NCBI GenBank assembly: GCA_026400355.1
Contig: JAPLPE010000032.1
Span: forward strand, 1 to 64,000
Source of the DNA: Rhodobacterales bacterium
Lineage (GTDB): Bacteria; Pseudomonadota; Alphaproteobacteria; Rhodobacterales; Rhodobacteraceae
Reading direction: 5' to 3'
Length of the DNA stretch: 64,000 nt
The notes under the pieces: model-generated
The model's input: only the letters and a program-made list of their open reading frames with translations
Database searches by the model: none
What the model was told of the DNA's origin: nothing
Translations under genes and position numbers: made by a program
In this document: one piece after another, positions 44,089-52,670 of the stretch
Position numbering within the stretch: the first letter of the stretch is position 1
How the letters are laid out: each line of letters starts with the position of its first letter

Positions 44089-44964
44089 ATGTATACCGTG
44101 ACCCTGATTGCTGATCCGGACGACCGCGTGCTTGACGTGACGGCTGTGGAGCGGCTGCGCGGGCGGTGGGATGGCGGGGATGTGCGGTGGCTGTCGGTCG
44201 AGGAAGCGGCGGAGTTTCCGGTGCCTGCGGTGCCTGCGGATCGCTGGGCAGTTTGGGAGGAAATGCAGGGCCGCGGGGTGGACCTGATCGTCCAGAAGAC
44301 GGCGGGGCGGCGCAAGAAGATGCTGCTGGCCGACATGGACAGCACGATGATACGACAGGAATGCATTGACGAACTGGGCGTTGTTGCGGGCGTGGGCGAG
44401 CGGGTCGCGGGCATCACGCGCCGGGCGATGAATGGCGAACTCGACTTTGAAGGGGCGCTGATCGAGCGGGTTGGCCTTTTGGGCGGGTTGCCGGTGGGGG
44501 TGATTGACGAGGTGCTGGGGTCGCGGATCACTTATATGCCGGGGGGGTTCGATCTGGTGGCGACGATGAAGGCGAACGGGGCCTATGCGGCGCTGGTTTC
44601 GGGCGGGTTCACGGCGTTTACGGAACGTGTGGCCGCGGCGCTGGGGTTTGACGAGAACCGGGCGAATACGCTGATCGTGGCGGACGGGCGGCTGACGGGG
44701 GATGTGGCGCGGCCGATCCTGGGGCGCGAGGCCAAGGTGAAGGCCTTGCAGGAGATCACGGCGCGGCTGGGGATCTCCGTGGAGGAGGTTCTGGCCGTGG
44801 GGGACGGGGCCAATGACCTGGGGATGCTGGGGCTGGCAGGGTCGGGGGTGGCGTTGCATGCCAAGCCTTTGGTGGCGGCGCGGTGCGAGATGCGGGTGAA
44901 CTTCGGGGATCTGAGCGCGTTGTTGTTCCTGCAGGGGTATGAGCGGGATCAGTTTGTGACGTGA
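44089..44964 (+). CDS. serB: Phosphoserine phosphatase
   Basis: The product has 291 residues. HAD motif I is [19 protein letters not shown] (nucleophile Asp), then motif [22 protein letters not shown], and motif [17 protein letters not shown] with [26 protein letters not shown]. An N-terminal extension of about 70 residues is typical of SerB. It hydrolyses O-phosphoserine, the last step of serine synthesis. Divergent from serC-serA with about 150 bp between starts, so the whole pathway is in one locus. Confidence 0.95.
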   Translation: MYTVTLIADPDDRVLDVTAVERLRGRWDGGDVRWLSVEEAAEFPVPAVPADRWAVWEEMQGRGVDLIVQKTAGRRKKMLLADMDSTMIRQECIDELGVVAGVGERVAGITRRAMNGELDFEGALIERVGLLGGLPVGVIDEVLGSRITYMPGGFDLVATMKANGAYAALVSGGFTAFTERVAAALGFDENRANTLIVADGRLTGDVARPILGREAKVKALQEITARLGISVEEVLAVGDGANDLGMLGLAGSGVALHAKPLVAARCEMRVNFGDLSALLFLQGYERDQFVT

Positions 44965-45299
44965 TGGGGGGATGGCGGGGTGAACCCCGCCCTACGCGGT
45001 GCGTTTGGCGTGGGGACGGTGCGCTGAAGCGCACCCCCAGGTGATGGTCAAGGCCATTGAGTTGGTCACGCTGTGAGGGTGACGCTTTACCGCCGGACGC
45101 CTTAGCGTGCGGCCAGCCCTTGCCCTCCCCGGAGGCCCGGGGGCTTCGCCCCCGCCGGGGCAGGCGCAGGCCTGCTGTGAGGCATCGGGAAAGCGGGTCG
45201 GTAGAGACGGTGGCATTGAGCGGGATCAGGGGTCGTCGACATGGGAGGTATTGAGGCACGGTGCGGACAGTTGCGTCCCGAGACGGGGCGTTTCTGGCG
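44965..45299. other. Intergenic stretch rich in palindromes
   Basis: No gene found. It holds two REP-like palindromes with a GA centre, GGCGGGGT/ACCCCGCC (44974-44991, then CTACG) and GGTGCGCT/AGCGCACC (45018-45035), and a GC-rich stem GGGGG-CTTCG-CCCCC (45139-45153) inside an outer CCCCGG/CCGGGG pairing. These probably terminate serB and the convergent gene at 45300. Confidence 0.65.
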
Positions 45300-45719
45300 C
45301 TATTTCTTCCGTTTCAGAACGGCGTAGGGTGTCCAGTCGGTGTCGCCGGGGCGGCGGATGTGCCAGTAGGCTTTGCCGTTGACGTTGACGAGGCTGCCGT
45401 CCTTTGTCCGGGCGACCGCGCTGGCCGCGCCTGAGGGGCTTTTTTCGCGGTGGCCTTCGACCTCCCAGAAGCCGTCGGAAATGCGGCCGAGGTGAAGGAT
45501 GCCGTTGTATTCCATGCGGAGTTCGGTGCCGTGGGGCAGGGTTATGCCGCCCTTGGACCAGGGGCGGAGGCTTTTTGCGGTGGCATCGGGCAGCGCCTGT
45601 TCGGGCGGAGGGCCGAGTTTGAGGAGGCGGCGCAGCGCCACGTAGTCGGGTTCGTCAAAGCTGCGGCGTTCCAGCTGGATGAGCCGGTGAATGTCGAAGT
45701 CGATGTCGATGGTTCGCAT
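45300..45719 (-). CDS. Small protein with SeqA-N-like and RAMA-like features
   Basis: The product has 139 residues. The first 35 residues (MRTIDIDFDIHRLIQLERRSF, then a helix) resemble the ribbon-helix-type N-terminal dimerisation segment of SeqA-like proteins. The rest (GTELRMEYNGILHLGRISDGFWEVEGH, SPSGAASAVARTKDGSLVNVNGKAYWHIRRPGD) has the layout of RAMA-type domains (SPS.AA, NG..fW), found in DNA-modification and DNA-binding proteins. DNA binding is a reasonable guess; the match is by eye and not certain. It is divergent from the TSUP permease gene. Confidence 0.68.
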   Translation of the reverse strand: MRTIDIDFDIHRLIQLERRSFDEPDYVALRRLLKLGPPPEQALPDATAKSLRPWSKGGITLPHGTELRMEYNGILHLGRISDGFWEVEGHREKSPSGAASAVARTKDGSLVNVNGKAYWHIRRPGDTDWTPYAVLKRKK

Positions 45720-45825
45720 GGCATCCGCGCTTTGGGAGAATTAGGAGAGAGAGTGGCGGCGAATCGGGCATCTGCCAAGAGAATTGCGATCAGGGGGGCG
45801 CCCTGGCCGGGAAGGGTGGGGAGGC

Positions 45826-46593
45826 GTGATCGGGCTGGATGTGTCGCTTGGGACGACGTCGCTGCTGATGGGCGCAGCCTTTGTCGCCGGGTTCGTCGAT
45901 TCGATCGCGGGGGGCGGGGGGCTGATCACGGTGCCTTCGCTGATGATGGCGGGTGCGTCGCCGCTGACGGCGCTGGCCACGAACAAGGTGCAGGGGCTGT
46001 TCGGTGCGGCGTCTGCCACAGTGAGCTATGCCCGGGGCGGGCATGTGGACCCGCGCCGGCAGATTGGCGCGGCGGCCGCGGGGTTTCTGGCGGCGGTCTG
46101 CGGGGCGCTTCTGACGAGCCATCTGCCGGCGGAGGTGATCCGCATGGGATTGCCTGTCGTGCTGATCGGCATTGCGGTGTTCTTTGCGGTCAAGCCGGGG
46201 CTGAACGATGTGGACCGGGTGGAGCGCATGCGGCCTGCGGTCTTTACGGCGACGGTGGTGCCGCTGGTCGGGTTCTATGACGGGCTGATCGGGCCGGGGG
46301 CGGGGGCGTTCTACATGCTCGGGTTTGTGGCACTGGCGGGGTACGGGGTGCTGAAGGCCACAGCGCATACGAAACTTATCAACTTTGCCAGCAATTGTGG
46401 GGGTATGGCTGTCTTTGCCTTCGTCGCAGCACCCTGGTGGGTGACGGGCGTATTGATGGCCGTGGCGCAGGTGGCGGGGGCCACGGTCGGATCGCGGTTA
46501 GCGATGCGGGTGGGGGCGAAGGTGATCAAACCGGTCCTGGTGGTGATGTCGTCTGCGCTGGCGATGAAGTTGCTGTGGGATCAGTGGGGGTAA
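45826..46593 (+). CDS. TSUP-family (TauE/SafE) membrane permease
   Basis: The product has 255 residues from a GTG at 45826. About eight hydrophobic segments, with the TSUP signature regions VAGFVDSIAGGGGLITVPSLM near the N-terminus and VPLVGFYDGLIGPGAGAFYMLGF in the middle, an inverted repeat of the fold. The family exports or imports sulfite, sulfoacetate or other organic anions. Which substrate is unclear; the neighbouring genes give no clue. A second family member lies at 52671. Confidence 0.88.
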   Translation: MIGLDVSLGTTSLLMGAAFVAGFVDSIAGGGGLITVPSLMMAGASPLTALATNKVQGLFGAASATVSYARGGHVDPRRQIGAAAAGFLAAVCGALLTSHLPAEVIRMGLPVVLIGIAVFFAVKPGLNDVDRVERMRPAVFTATVVPLVGFYDGLIGPGAGAFYMLGFVALAGYGVLKATAHTKLINFASNCGGMAVFAFVAAPWWVTGVLMAVAQVAGATVGSRLAMRVGAKVIKPVLVVMSSALAMKLLWDQWG

Positions 46594-46639
46594 GGGGGCG
46601 CGCTCGTTCCGCGCGGCGCGCGGCCACGCTTGGGTGCAT

Positions 46640-46657
46640 GGTGGGTTGCAGCCACCC
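46640..46657. repeat. Short intergenic palindrome
   Basis: GGTGGG-TTGCA-GCCACC is an imperfect palindrome in the gap between the convergent permease and NlpC/P60 genes. It is followed by CTGCGGG, similar to the CTACGGG seen after the copy at 38074. Confidence 0.45.
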
Positions 46658-46754
46658 TGCGGGGGTAAGGGAGGGCGGTGGGATGGGGGCTCTGCCCCCG
46701 GGGCTTTGGCCCTCACCCGGGATATTCGGGACAGGGAGAAGGCAGGGGCCGCAG

Positions 46755-47597
46755 TCAGGTGAGGCGTTTGCGCGCGATGACGGGGCCGTCGCCCTGTGCC
46801 TCGATCCTTAGGGCGGCGGCGCGGAGGGGTTCGTAGGCGACGGCCATGTGATGGGCGTTGGCGTGGATAAACGTTTCGGGGTCCACGACCATGCCGACAT
46901 GGCCTTTCCAGAACCAGAGGTCACCGCGTTCGGGGGGCGTGTCGGCGGTGATCTCGGACCCCAGTGCGGCGCGCTGGAGGTCGCTGTCGCCGGGGCAGGA
47001 AATCGCGCAGGCGAGAAGAGCGGCCTGGACAAGGCCGGAGCAGTCGATGCCGAGGATCGAGTTGCCGCCCCAGAGATAGGGGGTGCCGAAATGGGCCTGC
47101 GCGACCGTCACCGGGTCGGTGAAGCGGCGTTCGAGGGGGCGGAGGTGGTTCTTGGGGATGAAGCCTTCAGGTGTTTCCCAGAAGCGACGGGTTTCGTTCA
47201 GGACCGTCACATGCGCGCCGAAGGAGAGGTGGGCGAGGTCAGGGGATTTGAAATCCTCGTCCCGGTAGAGATGGGTTGCGGGTGTCGCTACCATGTGGGT
47301 CACGTCCCGTGCGGGGCCGAGTGCGGTGGTGGCGACGTAGCCGACATAGCCGTCGCGGGCGGATTGGATGAAGGACCAGCCGTCGCGGTCTTCGAAGACC
47401 GTGACCGTTGCGCCGTAGAGAAGCTGGCGGTCGCGGGGGCCGCCGGGGGAGTTGTTGAGGTTGGTCACCGGGGCTGCGACGCGACGGGTGTCGCCGGCGA
47501 GGTAGCGGTCGGCCTTGACCACCCCGGCGAGGGAGAGGGCGGCGACGCGGCCATTTGCCGGGGTGAGGCGGCGGTCAGACACGGGTTGGGCTGTCAA
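46755..47597 (-). CDS. NlpC/P60-family peptidoglycan hydrolase with SH3-like domains
   Basis: The product has 280 residues. Two bacterial SH3-like regions (about 45-150: QLLYGATVTVFEDRDGWSFIQS and FGAHVTVLNETRRFWETPEGF) precede a C40 peptidase with nucleophile Cys in GIDCSGLVQ, His in KGHVGMVVD and a third residue in FIHANAHHMAV. It would cleave the D-gamma-Glu-diamino acid link in cell-wall stem peptides or recycle them. No signal peptide is evident, as in other rhodobacterial members. It overlaps the aminopeptidase gene by four bases. Confidence 0.87.
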   Translation of the reverse strand: MTAQPVSDRRLTPANGRVAALSLAGVVKADRYLAGDTRRVAAPVTNLNNSPGGPRDRQLLYGATVTVFEDRDGWSFIQSARDGYVGYVATTALGPARDVTHMVATPATHLYRDEDFKSPDLAHLSFGAHVTVLNETRRFWETPEGFIPKNHLRPLERRFTDPVTVAQAHFGTPYLWGGNSILGIDCSGLVQAALLACAISCPGDSDLQRAALGSEITADTPPERGDLWFWKGHVGMVVDPETFIHANAHHMAVAYEPLRAAALRIEAQGDGPVIARKRLT

Positions 47598-48979
47598 AGC
47601 TTCAGCAGCGCGGGGAGGGCGTCGAGGATGGCGCGGGCGCCCTGCCCTACGCCGCCTTTGGGGCGGGCGGGTGCGGCGCTGGTTTGCCAGCCATAGATGT
47701 CGAAATGAATATAGGGCGCGGTGACGAAGCGGCGGAGGAACAGGGCCGCGGTGATCGCGCCTGCCATGCCGCCTGAGGGGGCGTTGTCGAGGTCGGCGAG
47801 ACCCGGTTCGATTTGCGCCTCGTAGGGTGTATGGAACGGCAGGCGCCAGACGGGGTCGGCCACGCGCGCGGCGCTGGCAGACAGGGCGGCAGCCGCACCG
47901 TCGTCGTCGGTGAAGAAGGGGGCGAGGTCAGGGCCGACGGCGACGCGGGCGGCGCCGGTGAGCGTGGCCATGGAGATGATGAGGGCGGGGTCAGCCTCGC
48001 TCGCCAAGGCCAGGGCGTCGGCGAGGACGAGTCGGCCTTCGGCGTCGGTGTTGTTGATCTCGACCGTCAGGCCCTTGCGGGAGGTCAGGATATCCTGCGG
48101 ACGGAAGGCGTCAGAGCCGATGGCATTTTCGACTGCGGGGATCAACACGCGGAGGCGCAAGGGAAGGCGGAGTTCGATGATCATCCGGGCGAGACCGAGG
48201 ACGGTGGCGGCACCGCCCATGTCCTTTTTCATCAGGCCCATGGAAGAGGCTGGTTTGATGTCGAGGCCGCCTGTGTCAAAACAGACTCCCTTTCCGACCA
48301 GGGTCAGGGCGGGGCCGGTGGTGCCCCATGTAAGTTCGATCAGCCGGGGGGCGCGGTGGGGGGCGGCGGCACGGCCCACGGCGTGGATCATGGGGAAGTT
48401 GGCGGTCAGGAGGTCATCGCCGGTGATGACGTGTGCCGTGCAGCCAGGGAGGCTGTCGGCCAGGGCGAGGGCGGCGGCGGCGAGTTCGGCCGGGCCCATG
48501 TCGGAGGCCGGGGTGTTGATGAGGTCACGGGTCAGGCATTCGGACTGCGCGATGGTGCGGAGACGTGGGACGTCGATGCCATCGGGGGCGACAAGGCTGG
48601 CCCGGGCGGCGTCCTGCTTGCGGTAGCGGTCGAAGCGGTAGGATTCGAGGAGCCAGCCGAGGGCGGTCTCAGTTATGTCGGCTGGGTCGCCGGAGGTGAT
48701 GTGATAGGTGCCTGCGGGCAGGCGGGAGGCGGCGGAGGCGGCAAGGAAGCGGCCACGGCGGCGTGCCTCGTCGGAACCGAGGCCGACGAGGGCCTGTGTG
48801 ATGTTGCCATCGGGGCCGGGAAGGGCGAGGGATTCGCCGGGTTTGGCGGCGAACCCCTGTGAGCGGGCCCAGGCCTGTTGGGCAGGGTCTAGGGCGGCGA
48901 GGGTGGCCTCGAGTTCCGTGGGGCGGACAAGGGTCAGGGGGATGGCGGCTTCGTTGGCGGGGGCAAAGTTGGGGATCAT
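47594..48979 (-). CDS. Leucyl aminopeptidase family (M17)
   Basis: The product has 461 residues. The catalytic C-terminal domain has the two-zinc signatures: VGKGVCFDTGGLDIKPASSMGLMKKDMGGA and the M17 hallmark NTDAEGRLVLADAL, then LTGAARVAVG. The N-terminal domain is shorter and variable, as usual. It removes N-terminal amino acids from peptides. The ATG of the cell-wall hydrolase gene overlaps its stop, so the pair may jointly process muropeptides, a common neighbourhood in alphaproteobacteria. Confidence 0.9.
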   Translation of the reverse strand: MIPNFAPANEAAIPLTLVRPTELEATLAALDPAQQAWARSQGFAAKPGESLALPGPDGNITQALVGLGSDEARRRGRFLAASAASRLPAGTYHITSGDPADITETALGWLLESYRFDRYRKQDAARASLVAPDGIDVPRLRTIAQSECLTRDLINTPASDMGPAELAAAALALADSLPGCTAHVITGDDLLTANFPMIHAVGRAAAPHRAPRLIELTWGTTGPALTLVGKGVCFDTGGLDIKPASSMGLMKKDMGGAATVLGLARMIIELRLPLRLRVLIPAVENAIGSDAFRPQDILTSRKGLTVEINNTDAEGRLVLADALALASEADPALIISMATLTGAARVAVGPDLAPFFTDDDGAAAALSASAARVADPVWRLPFHTPYEAQIEPGLADLDNAPSGGMAGAITAALFLRRFVTAPYIHFDIYGWQTSAAPARPKGGVGQGARAILDALPALLKL

Positions 48980-49165
48980 CGGGGGTCCGTTTCTGGTCTG
49001 GGCCGTGGAGCCGCATTTTGCGCCACAGTAGCGGCGGGGGAGGTGGCCGCAAGGGGCCGGGCCTTTGGGTCATGCCGGGATGACTTGCGTGCAGGCACAG
49101 AAATTGCTCGAATTCGGGGGTGGGGCGGCTTATGCAGCCGTCACAGAAGACCCAGTGAGGCGCAA

Positions 49166-49813
49166 ATGACCACAGCCCGTCCGCTTCCCGACTATCTTGT
49201 GCGGCGTTATCTGGGGTGGAAGGCGACCACCTATGCCGACAACAGGAGCTGGTACAGGCGGCTGGGAACCGACGGGCAGCATCCGCGCGCGATGGTGATT
49301 TCCTGCTGTGACAGCCGGGTGCATGTGACGTCGATCTTTGGTGCGGATCAGGGCGAGTTCTTTATCCACCGCAACATTGCGAACCTTGTCCCACCGTTCA
49401 ATCCGGACGGGCAGTATCACGGAACGTCGGCGGCGGTGGAATATGCGGTCAAAACGCTGAAGGTCGCGCATCTGATCGTGCTGGGGCATTCGAACTGCGG
49501 TGGCGTGCAGGGGTGTTACGACATGTGTTCGGGGAATGCGCCCGAACTTGAAGCGGCGACGAGTTTCATCGGGCGGTGGATGGATATCCTGAAACCCGGG
49601 TTCGAGATGCTGGCACCGGGGCCACATTCGGAGCGAGTGCGGGCGCTGGAGAAGGCCGCCGTGGTCGTGTCGTTGCAGAACCTGATGACGTTTCCCTTTG
49701 TGCGCGAGGCGGTCGAGGATGACATGCTGACGCTGCACGGGCTGTGGAACGACATTGCGGCCGGTGGCCTTGAGGTGTTCGAGGCGGATGCCGGGGCGTT
49801 CGTGGCGCTCTAA
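49166..49813 (+). CDS. Beta-class carbonic anhydrase
   Basis: The product has 215 residues from the ATG at 49166 (GAGG ribosome binding site). Zinc ligands and catalytic dyad: Cys and Asp-Arg in SCCDSRV, then GHSNCGG with His and Cys. The C-terminal helix region is complete. It interconverts CO2 and bicarbonate. It is followed by an unknown gene and an SbtA-type bicarbonate permease on the same strand, making an inorganic-carbon context likely. Confidence 0.92.
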   Translation: MTTARPLPDYLVRRYLGWKATTYADNRSWYRRLGTDGQHPRAMVISCCDSRVHVTSIFGADQGEFFIHRNIANLVPPFNPDGQYHGTSAAVEYAVKTLKVAHLIVLGHSNCGGVQGCYDMCSGNAPELEAATSFIGRWMDILKPGFEMLAPGPHSERVRALEKAAVVVSLQNLMTFPFVREAVEDDMLTLHGLWNDIAAGGLEVFEADAGAFVAL

Positions 49814-49952
49814 GGTGAAGTTGGCCAGGGCTGAGTGGTTTTCCGGGGGTGAGAACGGAGAACCGTGTGGAGCCTGATCCTGTTTCGGTGACCTTGCCGG
49901 AGCCGCTCCTCCGCGTGGACCACGCATCGTTGCCCGGCAGAGGGAAATCACG

Positions 49953-50387
49953 GTGCAGCAACTGATCTGCGATGCGCTGGCGGCGGAGATCGCGCGGGCG
50001 CATCGGGTCGCGAAGTCGTCTGTCAGGGCGGACGAGCAGGTTGTGGGGCTGTGGCGGGCGCGGCTGGCGCTTGATCTTGCCGGCGCGCGGGACTGGTGGG
50101 ACCTGATCCGGCGGATGCGCGACAAGGGCAACCATTTGCGCGAGGCGGGCGGGGGCTTGGCACTTTATGGTGCGCGGGGGGGTGCACGGCTCTGCGAGGC
50201 GTCGGAGATGGGGTTCAGCCCTAACCAGCTGGCGCGGCGGTTCCGGGCGGCGGTTCCGGGGGAGTTTTCGGGCGACAGGATCGGGAATGCCACGCTTTGT
50301 GCCAGTGTCACACGGACAGATGAGTCCGAATTCATTGATCTGGATGATGTGATCCGCCCCCTTTCCATTGCACGGCCTACGCCCTAA
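49953..50387 (+). CDS. Hypothetical protein of 144 residues
   Basis: A GTG start at 49953 has AGAGGG about eight bases before. The product has no signal peptide. It is Arg- and Ala-rich (MQQLICDALAAEIARAHRVAK, then LARRFRAAVPGEFSG) with a helical N-terminal half and an acidic C-terminal stretch (TDESEFIDLDDVI). I do not recognise a domain. Third-position GC is high, consistent with real coding, and it sits tightly (21 bp) before the bicarbonate permease gene. A DNA- or nucleotide-binding role is only a guess. Confidence 0.55.
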   Translation: MQQLICDALAAEIARAHRVAKSSVRADEQVVGLWRARLALDLAGARDWWDLIRRMRDKGNHLREAGGGLALYGARGGARLCEASEMGFSPNQLARRFRAAVPGEFSGDRIGNATLCASVTRTDESEFIDLDDVIRPLSIARPTP

Positions 50388-50408
50388 ACCGTCAAGAAGC
50401 GGTGAGGG

Positions 50409-51389
50409 ATGGTGTTGGACATACTGAATCTTGCGGCGGACAACCTGCTGTCGCCGATCATTCTGTGTTTCGTTCTGGGGCTGGCGGCGGCGCTGGCGCG
50501 GTCTGACCTGAGCGTGCCAGAGGCGGCGGCCAAAGCGCTGTCGATCTATCTGTTGTTTGCGATCGGCTTCAAGGGCGGGGCGAGCGTGGCGGCGCACGGC
50601 CTGGATGCGCGGTTGCTGGCAAGTGTCGGAGTGGGGTTGGTCCTGTCTTTCGGGCTGCCGTTTGTGGCGTTCGCGCTGCTGCGCGTGATGACGGGGTTGA
50701 GCCGGATCGATGCGGCGGCGGTGGCGGCGCATTACGGGTCGATCAGCATCGTTACCTTTGTCGCGGCGACCTCGGTCCTTGAGGGACGGGCGATTTCGTC
50801 TGAGGGCTATATGGTGGCCGTCGCAGCGGCGATGGAGGCGCCGGCGATCCTGTCGGGGCTCTGGCTCGCTTCGCGCGGGGGGACGGGGCATTCAGAGCCG
50901 GGGCTGATGCGGGAAATCCTGCTGAACGGGTCGATTGTCCTGCTGCTCGGGTCCTTTGCCATCGGAGCGATCACGGGGGCCGAAGGGCTGGAGCGGATTT
51001 CAAGCTTTATCGTGTCGCCGTTCCAGGGGGTCTTGTGCCTGTTCCTGCTTGACATGGGGCTTGTGGCGGGCCGGGGGCTGCGCGAACAGCGGGGAGTTCT
51101 TGGTCTTGGTGCGGTGGGCTTTGGTGTGCTGATGCCGCTGATCGGGGCTACGGCGGGGCTCGGGATGGGCTTGCTCGTCGGGTTGTCGACGGGCGGGGTG
51201 GCGCTGATGATGGTGCTGGCGGCGTCGGCCAGTTACATCGCCGTACCGGCGGCGATGCGGGTGGCGTTACCCGAGGCAAACCCGTCGGTCTATCTGACGC
51301 TGTCTCTGGGGGTGACGTTTCCGTTCAACTTGACCCTGGGGATACCCATCTATGTGGCTGTGGCGCAGACCGTGACGGGAGGATCGTGA
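50409..51389 (+). CDS. SbtA-family sodium-dependent bicarbonate permease
   Basis: The product has 326 residues with about ten membrane segments in two inverted halves. Family features: SPIILCFVLGLAAALARSDL at the start, AIGFKGGASVAAHG, HYGSISIVTFVAA, a central loop, then ASASYIAVPAAMRVALPEANPSVYLTLSLGVTFPFNLTLGIPIY, the signature ending of SbtA-type carriers. In cyanobacteria SbtA takes up bicarbonate with sodium. Its stop overlaps the start of a PII-like gene, the usual sbtA-sbtB pairing. The substrate is inferred from the family. Confidence 0.85.
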   Translation: MVLDILNLAADNLLSPIILCFVLGLAAALARSDLSVPEAAAKALSIYLLFAIGFKGGASVAAHGLDARLLASVGVGLVLSFGLPFVAFALLRVMTGLSRIDAAAVAAHYGSISIVTFVAATSVLEGRAISSEGYMVAVAAAMEAPAILSGLWLASRGGTGHSEPGLMREILLNGSIVLLLGSFAIGAITGAEGLERISSFIVSPFQGVLCLFLLDMGLVAGRGLREQRGVLGLGAVGFGVLMPLIGATAGLGMGLLVGLSTGGVALMMVLAASASYIAVPAAMRVALPEANPSVYLTLSLGVTFPFNLTLGIPIYVAVAQTVTGGS

Positions 51390-51697
51390 TGCAGACGCAT
51401 ACGGCGAAACGTGTCGAGATCGTGATCGAGGCGCCGCTGGAGCGGCGGCTGACTGATGCCTTGGTCAAGGCGGGGGTGACGGGGTATACCGTGCTGCCCG
51501 TTCTGGGCGGGTCGGGCCGGTCGGGGCAGTGGACGCGCGAGGGGCAGGTCGGGCGGTCAGGGATGGTCGCGGTGATCTGCCTGATCCGGCCGGACCGGCT
51601 GGACGGGTTGCTGGAGGCCGCATTCGGGGTGGTCGAGCGGCATATCGGCGTTGTCAGCATCACCGATTGCGAAGTTCTGCGCGCAGAACGGTTCTGA
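51389..51697 (+). CDS. PII-like protein, SbtB-type partner of the permease
   Basis: The product has 102 residues from the ATG at 51389 (a GTG one codon earlier is possible); GGGAGGA precedes. Ferredoxin-like PII fold: KRVEIVIEAPLERRLTDALVKAGVTGYTVLPVLGGSG in the beta-alpha-beta first half, a T-loop-like segment (GRSGQWTREGQVGRSG), and the second half MVAVICLIRPDRLDGLLEA, IGVVSITDCEVLRAERF. SbtB proteins sense adenine nucleotides and cAMP and gate SbtA. The C-terminal redox cysteine pair of cyanobacterial SbtB is missing. Very close coupling to the permease gene supports the pairing. Confidence 0.82.
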   Translation: MQTHTAKRVEIVIEAPLERRLTDALVKAGVTGYTVLPVLGGSGRSGQWTREGQVGRSGMVAVICLIRPDRLDGLLEAAFGVVERHIGVVSITDCEVLRAERF

Positions 51698-51791
51698 CCC
51701 CTTGCCTCTGTCCGCAGCGCGGATCAGAACCGCAACTGACATGTCAGTCTGACGTTGCGTGCGGCACGGGCCGCAATCAGGAGGAGCCAAG

Positions 51792-52640
51792 ATGAAACTG
51801 TTGCGCCACGGGCCGAGCGGGGCCGAGAAGCCGGGGATGCTGGATGCAGGCGGGGTTGTCCGTGATCTGTCGGGTGTGGTGCCGGATATTGCGGGCGGGG
51901 TCCTGTCGGATGCGGGGCTTGCGGCGATCCGTGCGGTTGATCCGTCCGAACTTCCGGCCGTCGCGGCGGGGACGCGGCTGGGCCCCTGTGTGGGCGGGAC
52001 CGGCAAGTTCATCTGCATCGGTCTGAACTATGCCGACCATGCGGCCGAATCGGGCATGGCGGTGCCGCCGGAGCCGGTCATCTTCATGAAGGCCACAAGC
52101 GCGATCTGCGGGCCGAACGATCCAATCATCATTCCCCGCACCTCGACCAAGACGGACTGGGAGGTTGAGCTGGCCGTGATCATCGGTACCAAGGCCAAGT
52201 ATGTGTCCGTCGAGAACTCGATGGCCCATGTCGCGGGCTATGCGATCACGAACGACGTGTCGGAGCGTGCGTTCCAGACCGAGCGGGCGGGACAGTGGAC
52301 CAAGGGCAAATCCTGCGACAACTTTGGCCAGATCGGGCCATGGCTTGTCACGCGGGACGAGGTGGCCGATCCGCAGGATCTGTCGATGTGGCTGACCGTG
52401 AACGGCGAGAAGGTGCAGAACGGTTCCACCAAGACGATGGTTTATGGTGTGGCGTTCCTTGTGAGTTACCTGAGCCAGTTCATGACGCTGCATCCGGGTG
52501 ACGTGATTTCGACGGGCACCCCGCCGGGTGTGGGGCTGGGCATGAAGCCGCCCCGTTACCTCAAGGCAGGTGACGTGGTCGAGCTTGGCATTGCCGGGTT
52601 GGGCCAGCAAAGGCAGGACGTGATCGCGGACCAGGCTTGA
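51792..52640 (+). CDS. Fumarylacetoacetate hydrolase (FAH) family enzyme
   Basis: The product has 282 residues from the ATG at 51792 (AGGAG). After an N-terminal part of about 70 residues comes the FAH core: FICIGLNYADHAAESG, FMKATSAICGP, metal ligands in DWEVELAVIIG (two Glu), YAITNDVSERAFQTERAGQWTKGKS, and STGTPPGVGLGMKPPRYLKAGD. The family splits C-C bonds in acylpyruvates; ureidoglycolate lyase and 2,4-diketo-3-deoxy-sugar-acid hydrolases share this form. Next to a permease, ThuA and a sugar-type oxidoreductase, a carbohydrate-acid pathway is the more likely role. Confidence 0.87.
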   Translation: MKLLRHGPSGAEKPGMLDAGGVVRDLSGVVPDIAGGVLSDAGLAAIRAVDPSELPAVAAGTRLGPCVGGTGKFICIGLNYADHAAESGMAVPPEPVIFMKATSAICGPNDPIIIPRTSTKTDWEVELAVIIGTKAKYVSVENSMAHVAGYAITNDVSERAFQTERAGQWTKGKSCDNFGQIGPWLVTRDEVADPQDLSMWLTVNGEKVQNGSTKTMVYGVAFLVSYLSQFMTLHPGDVISTGTPPGVGLGMKPPRYLKAGDVVELGIAGLGQQRQDVIADQA

Positions 52641-52670
52641 CCGGGTCACGGCGGGATTGGGGAACAGGAT

